A DNA stretch of 64,000 nt from Cryphonectria parasitica EP155. Taxonomy: Eukaryota > Ascomycota > Sordariomycetes > Diaporthales > Cryphonectriaceae. Shown here piece after piece: positions 59,723-64,000 of this stretch. A model generated the notes under the pieces. That model searched no databases. It had not been told where the DNA came from and was given only the letters and a program-made list of their open reading frames with translations. Each line of letters opens with the position of its first letter. The stretch's first letter is position 1. The position numbers and the translations under genes were made by a program. Where the stretch lies: assembly GCF_011745365.1 (NCBI RefSeq), contig NW_024468910.1, forward strand, positions 1,330,068 to 1,394,067, in the 5' to 3' direction.

Positions 59723-60372
59723 ATGTTGAACAGAATCAACAAATTGTATTTTAGTTGTTCGGTGAAAACTTAAGAGCATTATCGTCTTGCTGAGCTTATT
59801 TCTGCTTTTGGCATTAAAATGCCTGCTTGTGCTCATTGTTGGAAAATGAGAGCTTTCTATTGTTTTGCTGAAAACTCTTCTCGTTGTAAGAAGTGTGTTT
59901 CTCTGAATCAAAGCTGTGATACTGGTTGTTTCTCAGCCTCTGCTGGTTAGTTTCTTCGTTTCTTGGTATTCTCCGTAATTACTGATTTTCTTCTTCAGCA
60001 GGGCGTTTGATTCGTGAAAAGCGCAAGGTTTTAAGCGAGAAGGCTGAAGCAGAGTTAGCAAATGCTGCTGCTCTACAAGCCTTGCTAGCATTGCAGGCTT
60101 GTTTTGATTGTGCATGGAAACAGCGAAGGCTGTTGAAAGAATGTGCTGCAGAAATGATTCATTGTAGCTTCAATTCCTTGGAGGGATTTGCTGATGAGGA
60201 GGATTGCAGTCTTTGTAAAGAGGAGATTCATCTGATATCTCAGGGATATCTTGAGATTATTGACTGGAGTTCCTTGGATTTGGGAGGTTCTGTAGTAGAT
60301 TGGTCAGGCTTTCTGGAGAGTGAGGTTCTCGAGGCTTCTGAGTCTCGGTTCGGGGCGGAGCGACTGTCTTAG
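59723..60372 (+). pseudogene. E10 aORF, two exons, one premature stop
   Basis: Exon 1 is 59723-59945 and exon 2 59999-60372; the 53-bp intron (59946-59998, GTTAGT...TTCTTCAG) is at the same place as in E1. One TAA in exon 1 (59771-59773) can come from CAA. Otherwise open: the cysteine cluster of E1 (CAHC...C...C...C...C), Ala/Glu-rich helix (EKAEAELANAAALQALL) and acidic tail (DWSSLDLGGSVVDWSGFLE). The stop TAG (60370-60372) overlaps the pol stop by two bases. Confidence 0.7.
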
Positions 60373-63300
60373 GTACTGGTTTCCTTCCTTTTCCAATACT
60401 CAGCTACTCTTTCTTGAGCATTCTTGATATTTTTCTGTGATTCCTATGAATTTTTGCTCGCTGGGTAACTCTTTTATTTGATAAGGTATTCTCTTGTGCT
60501 GTTTATGCTTCTATGCTTGAGAATCTTCTTCATCTTATACTCTAGTTCATTGTTTTCTACTTCTGTTGTATTGTTCGCTAGTATTTTCTGTGCTACTGGT
60601 TCCAGCAGTAAGATATGGAAAACCGAGTATATTCTTATCCTATGAAATAATACTAACTCGTAATTGATTGGAGAAATCTACTGCAAGATTTTGAATGATT
60701 CTAACTTCTTATAGTTGAGTTTGTTGCTGAGTCTGATTGTTTTAATGTTTTTCTGAAGTAGGTAGATCTTATCTTCCTTTTGTAGGATTGGTTTCTTAAT
60801 CCTCTTGGAGTTTGCATATTGTATCATTCGTTCCTGGATGAATTATAGTTCTGATTGGAGTTCCTTCTGAACTTTCTTGATCTTTCTAATCTTCTTATCT
60901 GCAGCTTCTATATTCGCTTCTAGCAGTGTTTTGTGATAAGCTGTTGGATTGTATCTGTAGAGTATGAAGAATAGTAATCTCTTTATTATGCTTATATTTG
61001 CGCTATTATAAGCGAACTGTATAAGAAGCAATAGATTAATCTAATTATTCTATTCTTAGTTAATATAGTATTGAAGATACTATTCAACAATCTGATTTAT
61101 TCTTTCTATCTATTTATCTATTTGCGGATGAAATGCTATAGATATTCTGTAATATGTTCCAAGCTGTTTTATAAGCGAAGTTCAAAACTTTGAGTTGAAC
61201 TTTCTATTTCTATCGAAGATTACTTCTTCCAGTATGCTATGATTAGCAATAATTGTTCTAAGGAATGCATATGCAAGTTCCTCTACTATACTGCTTTCCT
61301 TATAAGAGAGAAAATAAGCATACTTGCTCAGTTTGCAAATCACTACTAGAATGCTATTATATTGCATCTTAGTTAAGAGTTCTTGTAAGAGGGATAGCTT
61401 GGTAATGAAGTCTAGATTAATGGATTGCTAAACAGTTATAGATACTGATAAGAAATATAGTAATCTATAAAGCTTATATCTTTCTGCCTTATTCTTTTTG
61501 CAGCTATTGTATTGTTATAAGATATCCTCAATCCTTTTTCTAAAGCTTAATAGATTTCAGTATCTTTTAATGCATTCATAGATTGCTCTGATTCCCTGAT
61601 ATTCATGCGCTAGTGCGCTGTATATATTCTTGATATAATTGTTTTGTTTATTTAGAATTATTGATTCTGAATCTTTTTCCAAAGGTTCTATTCTAAGAGT
61701 AGCATTCAGTTCTCTGTATGCATTAACAAGATTCTCTGATTCATCTTGGGCGAAGATGTTCTATATGTTCGAAGAATCTGCATCTCGATAGTCTGATCTT
61801 CTGCTAAGAGCGTCTGCTCGTTCGTTTTCCAAGCTTTTGTAATATACAATCTTGAAGTTAAATTGTAAGAGGAATTCTGCCCATCTAACTTATTGCTTGT
61901 TCAAGACCTTAGTTATCATGAATGTAGTTAGATTCTTATAATCCGAATGAATCGTAATCGGATGCTATACGCTAATAAGATAGTATTGCTACTCCTCAAA
62001 GGCTTTCACTATTGCTATGAGTTTCTGATTAGGAATCCCGTAGTTGATTTCCGAGCTATTCAACTTCTTTGAGAAGTTGCTTACAATCCTTAGATGCTCT
62101 TGATCGTCTCGTTAGCTAAGTTATCCTCCAAGTGCATATTCTGATACATTAGTCTCAACTTCAAAGGATTTGTAAGAATCTGCTTCATACAGAACTAGCT
62201 CTGAGATAACGTGCTTAATAATCTCATTGAAAGCTCCTTATGCTTTGGAGGTTTATTCGAAGAGCTGCTCTCTTTTGATAAGATTTGTAAGAGGATATAT
62301 GATTCAGCTGTAGTTTTTAATGAACTGCTTATAGAAATTAACGTATTTAAGAAAAGACTTAACATTTCTGATATTCCTGGGAATTGGCTAGTTTCTGATA
62401 GCTTTCATCTTATTCTTCTGTAGCTTAATGCATCCTAGCTTGATTGTGAATCTGAGATAGTTGACTTTTTGTATGTAAAAGTAGCTCTTTGCAGATTTCA
62501 CAAGAAGTTTTGCATCTTGAAGCATTTGCAATACTGTTTCTACATACTTCTTGTATTCCTCCAGTATTCGAGAGTAAATAAGGATATTGTTGAGATAGAT
62601 AATGATGAACTGATTCAGATGCTTGCATAGAATATAATTGATTATTTCCTAGAATAAAGCTAGAGCATTTATTAAACCGAAGAGCATAATCAAATATTCG
62701 TAGTGCTCATAGCATATTCTGAAAGCAGTTTTTCATTCTTCTCCTTTCTTTACTCTAATCAGATTATAAGCTCTCTTTAGATTCAGAACTGTGAATCATT
62801 ATACTTCTTATAATCTATCTTGTAGTTTCTTGATGAGTAGTAACAAGTATCGGTTCTTGATTGTAATATCGTTGAATTGCTTATAATCAACATACAGCCT
62901 GAGCTTGCTGTTCTTCTTGGGTATAAACAGAATGAGATATCCTGCTAGTGAGTAGAATGATTATATATATTCCTTTTTGAGATTCTCATCGAGATACTCC
63001 CTAAGTATCTCTAATCATGCCTTGTCTAGCCTGTAGATAAGGAAGAATTTGAGCTGTTTTCCTTCTTGTAGCGGGATTTCGTAGTTGTATGAGCTATATT
63101 CGGATAATCCTGTATTCAATTCTTCTTGGAATAGTTTCTTAAACTTGTAGTATTCTCGTAGTATGTTCGCGAGTATTGGTTCTGGTTCTTGTGCTGTTTC
63201 TGCTATCTGGAGGAACAGTAGGTACTGTTGAGCGTGCTTCTTTTCTGATGGCGTTTTCGGGAGCTTTGAGCGTTCGCTCCGGGCCGAACCGAGCGCTCGA

Positions 63301-64000
63301 GAGCCTGTTTTCAAGGTTTTTCCCGTATGATTCTACAATCCACATTCTGAAGCTTTTCCTTGTTGCTCTGGGGCGGACTAACTTGCTGAGGATTTTGCTT
63401 CTATTATTTTGCTAATCTGTTAGCGCTCTAGCACTATCTGAATTCGCTTATCACTAGATCCTTCTCCTTAAACTGCTAGCTCTGCTAACTTGAAGATATG
63501 TATGAAGTCATCCAAAGCTTCTTTTCCCGAGTATTCTTTGATAACTAGCTTTGATTCTGCGCTATTAATTGCGACTATCTCCTTGGATACAGCTTGTTCT
63601 CATAAGATCTGGCTAGTAGTTCAATCGATTCGAGAATTATACTTCTTAAGCTATAAAAGCTTCATAATCAGCTTATGCTGTGCTATATTCATAATATCAA
63701 AGGAAGCTCTGATTATGCATTCTTGAATCAAAACAGATAGATAATCAGTTTTCTTATCAATTATTCCTTGATTATATACAACAGATTGTTCTTCTACAGT
63801 ATTGAGAATGTATGAACATCTCTTTCATCTCTATTGTAGTTGTGCCTGATTAATGATATATGGAAATATAAAGTTTCTCTGAGCACTACTATTCAATAGT
63901 GCGCTATATTTGTATTCTTGAATATATATATCGAACTTGATATAAGCATAATTTGTTCTAGAAGCTTTATATAGAAATCATTCTGATTTAATCATCTGCA
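60369..64000 (-). pseudogene. E10 pol and protease region, running off the window
   Basis: Minus strand: chromodomain (about 60380-60560), integrase (60840-61640), RNase H (61790-62190), RT (62200-63060, active site YLNN near 62600) and the protease/gag junction (63060-64000). Moderately RIP-mutated, retaining several frames of 60-100 codons. Its gag and 5' LTR lie beyond the window. Confidence 0.86.

Overview
The window is nuclear DNA of a filamentous ascomycete (Pezizomycotina). The evidence is short GT-AG introns of about 50-75 bp with CTAAC/CTGAC branch sites, fungal-specific protein families (a DUF3435 'captain' tyrosine recombinase and a DUF7924 protein), and long AT-rich retroelement tracts carrying the scars of repeat-induced point mutation (RIP): C-to-T and G-to-A transitions, CAG/CAA to TAG/TAA, TGG to TGA/TAG, and Asp to Asn. 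No tRNA, rRNA or CRISPR was seen.

Layout. 1-28294 and 46025-64000 are nested copies of one Ty3/gypsy chromovirus family. Its order is LTR - gag - protease/RT/RNase H/integrase/chromodomain - a convergent antisense ORF (aORF) - polypurine tract - LTR. I call the copies E1-E10. E1 (+) 1-3355, cut at the window start, sits in E2 (-) 3356-5462, which sits in E3 (-) 5463-7290. A second LTR family (LTR2, about 320 bp) lies at 8145-8468, 8601-8921, 9835-10150 and 19295-19613. E4 (+, oldest) occupies 10151-10730 plus 26429-28294 and is split by E5 (-) 10731-26428 (TSD AATTG). E5 is split by the complete E6 (-) 11771-19187 (TSD AATAG), by a solo LTR2 (TSD CTAG/CTGG) and by a fresh solo LTR 25143-25580 (TSD ATAAT). 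On the right, E7 (-) starts at 46025 and is split by the complete E8 (+) 47684-55140 (TSD ATATT). E9 (+) 56010-59173 is inserted in E7, and E10 (-) 59174-64000 is inserted in E9 and runs off the window.

28.9-46.0 kb is a gene island of normal base composition. It holds a coiled-coil hypothetical gene with a poly-C frameshift (29420-30901), an intact five-exon captain recombinase (32752-35328), a RIP-damaged dynamin-like GTPase pseudogene (35773-38218), a relic of a DUF7924 gene end (38325-38640), eroded hypotheticals (39-41.5 kb), an intact two-exon DUF7924 gene with PD...ExK residues (42479-44154), and a poorly resolved minus-strand region (44.9-45.96 kb). Captain plus downstream cargo fits the left part of a Starship giant transposon, but I could not define both ends.

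How the parts may work together. The chromodomain integrase would send new copies into heterochromatin, which explains the nesting, and RIP then mutates each layer. The most unusual system is the aORF. It encodes a six-cysteine, Zn2Cys6-spaced protein with a helical middle and an acidic tail. Each LTR subtype has its own palindromic U3 cassette upstream of the TATA box, and cassette type and aORF type are inherited together. I infer that the element may encode a regulator of its own LTR.
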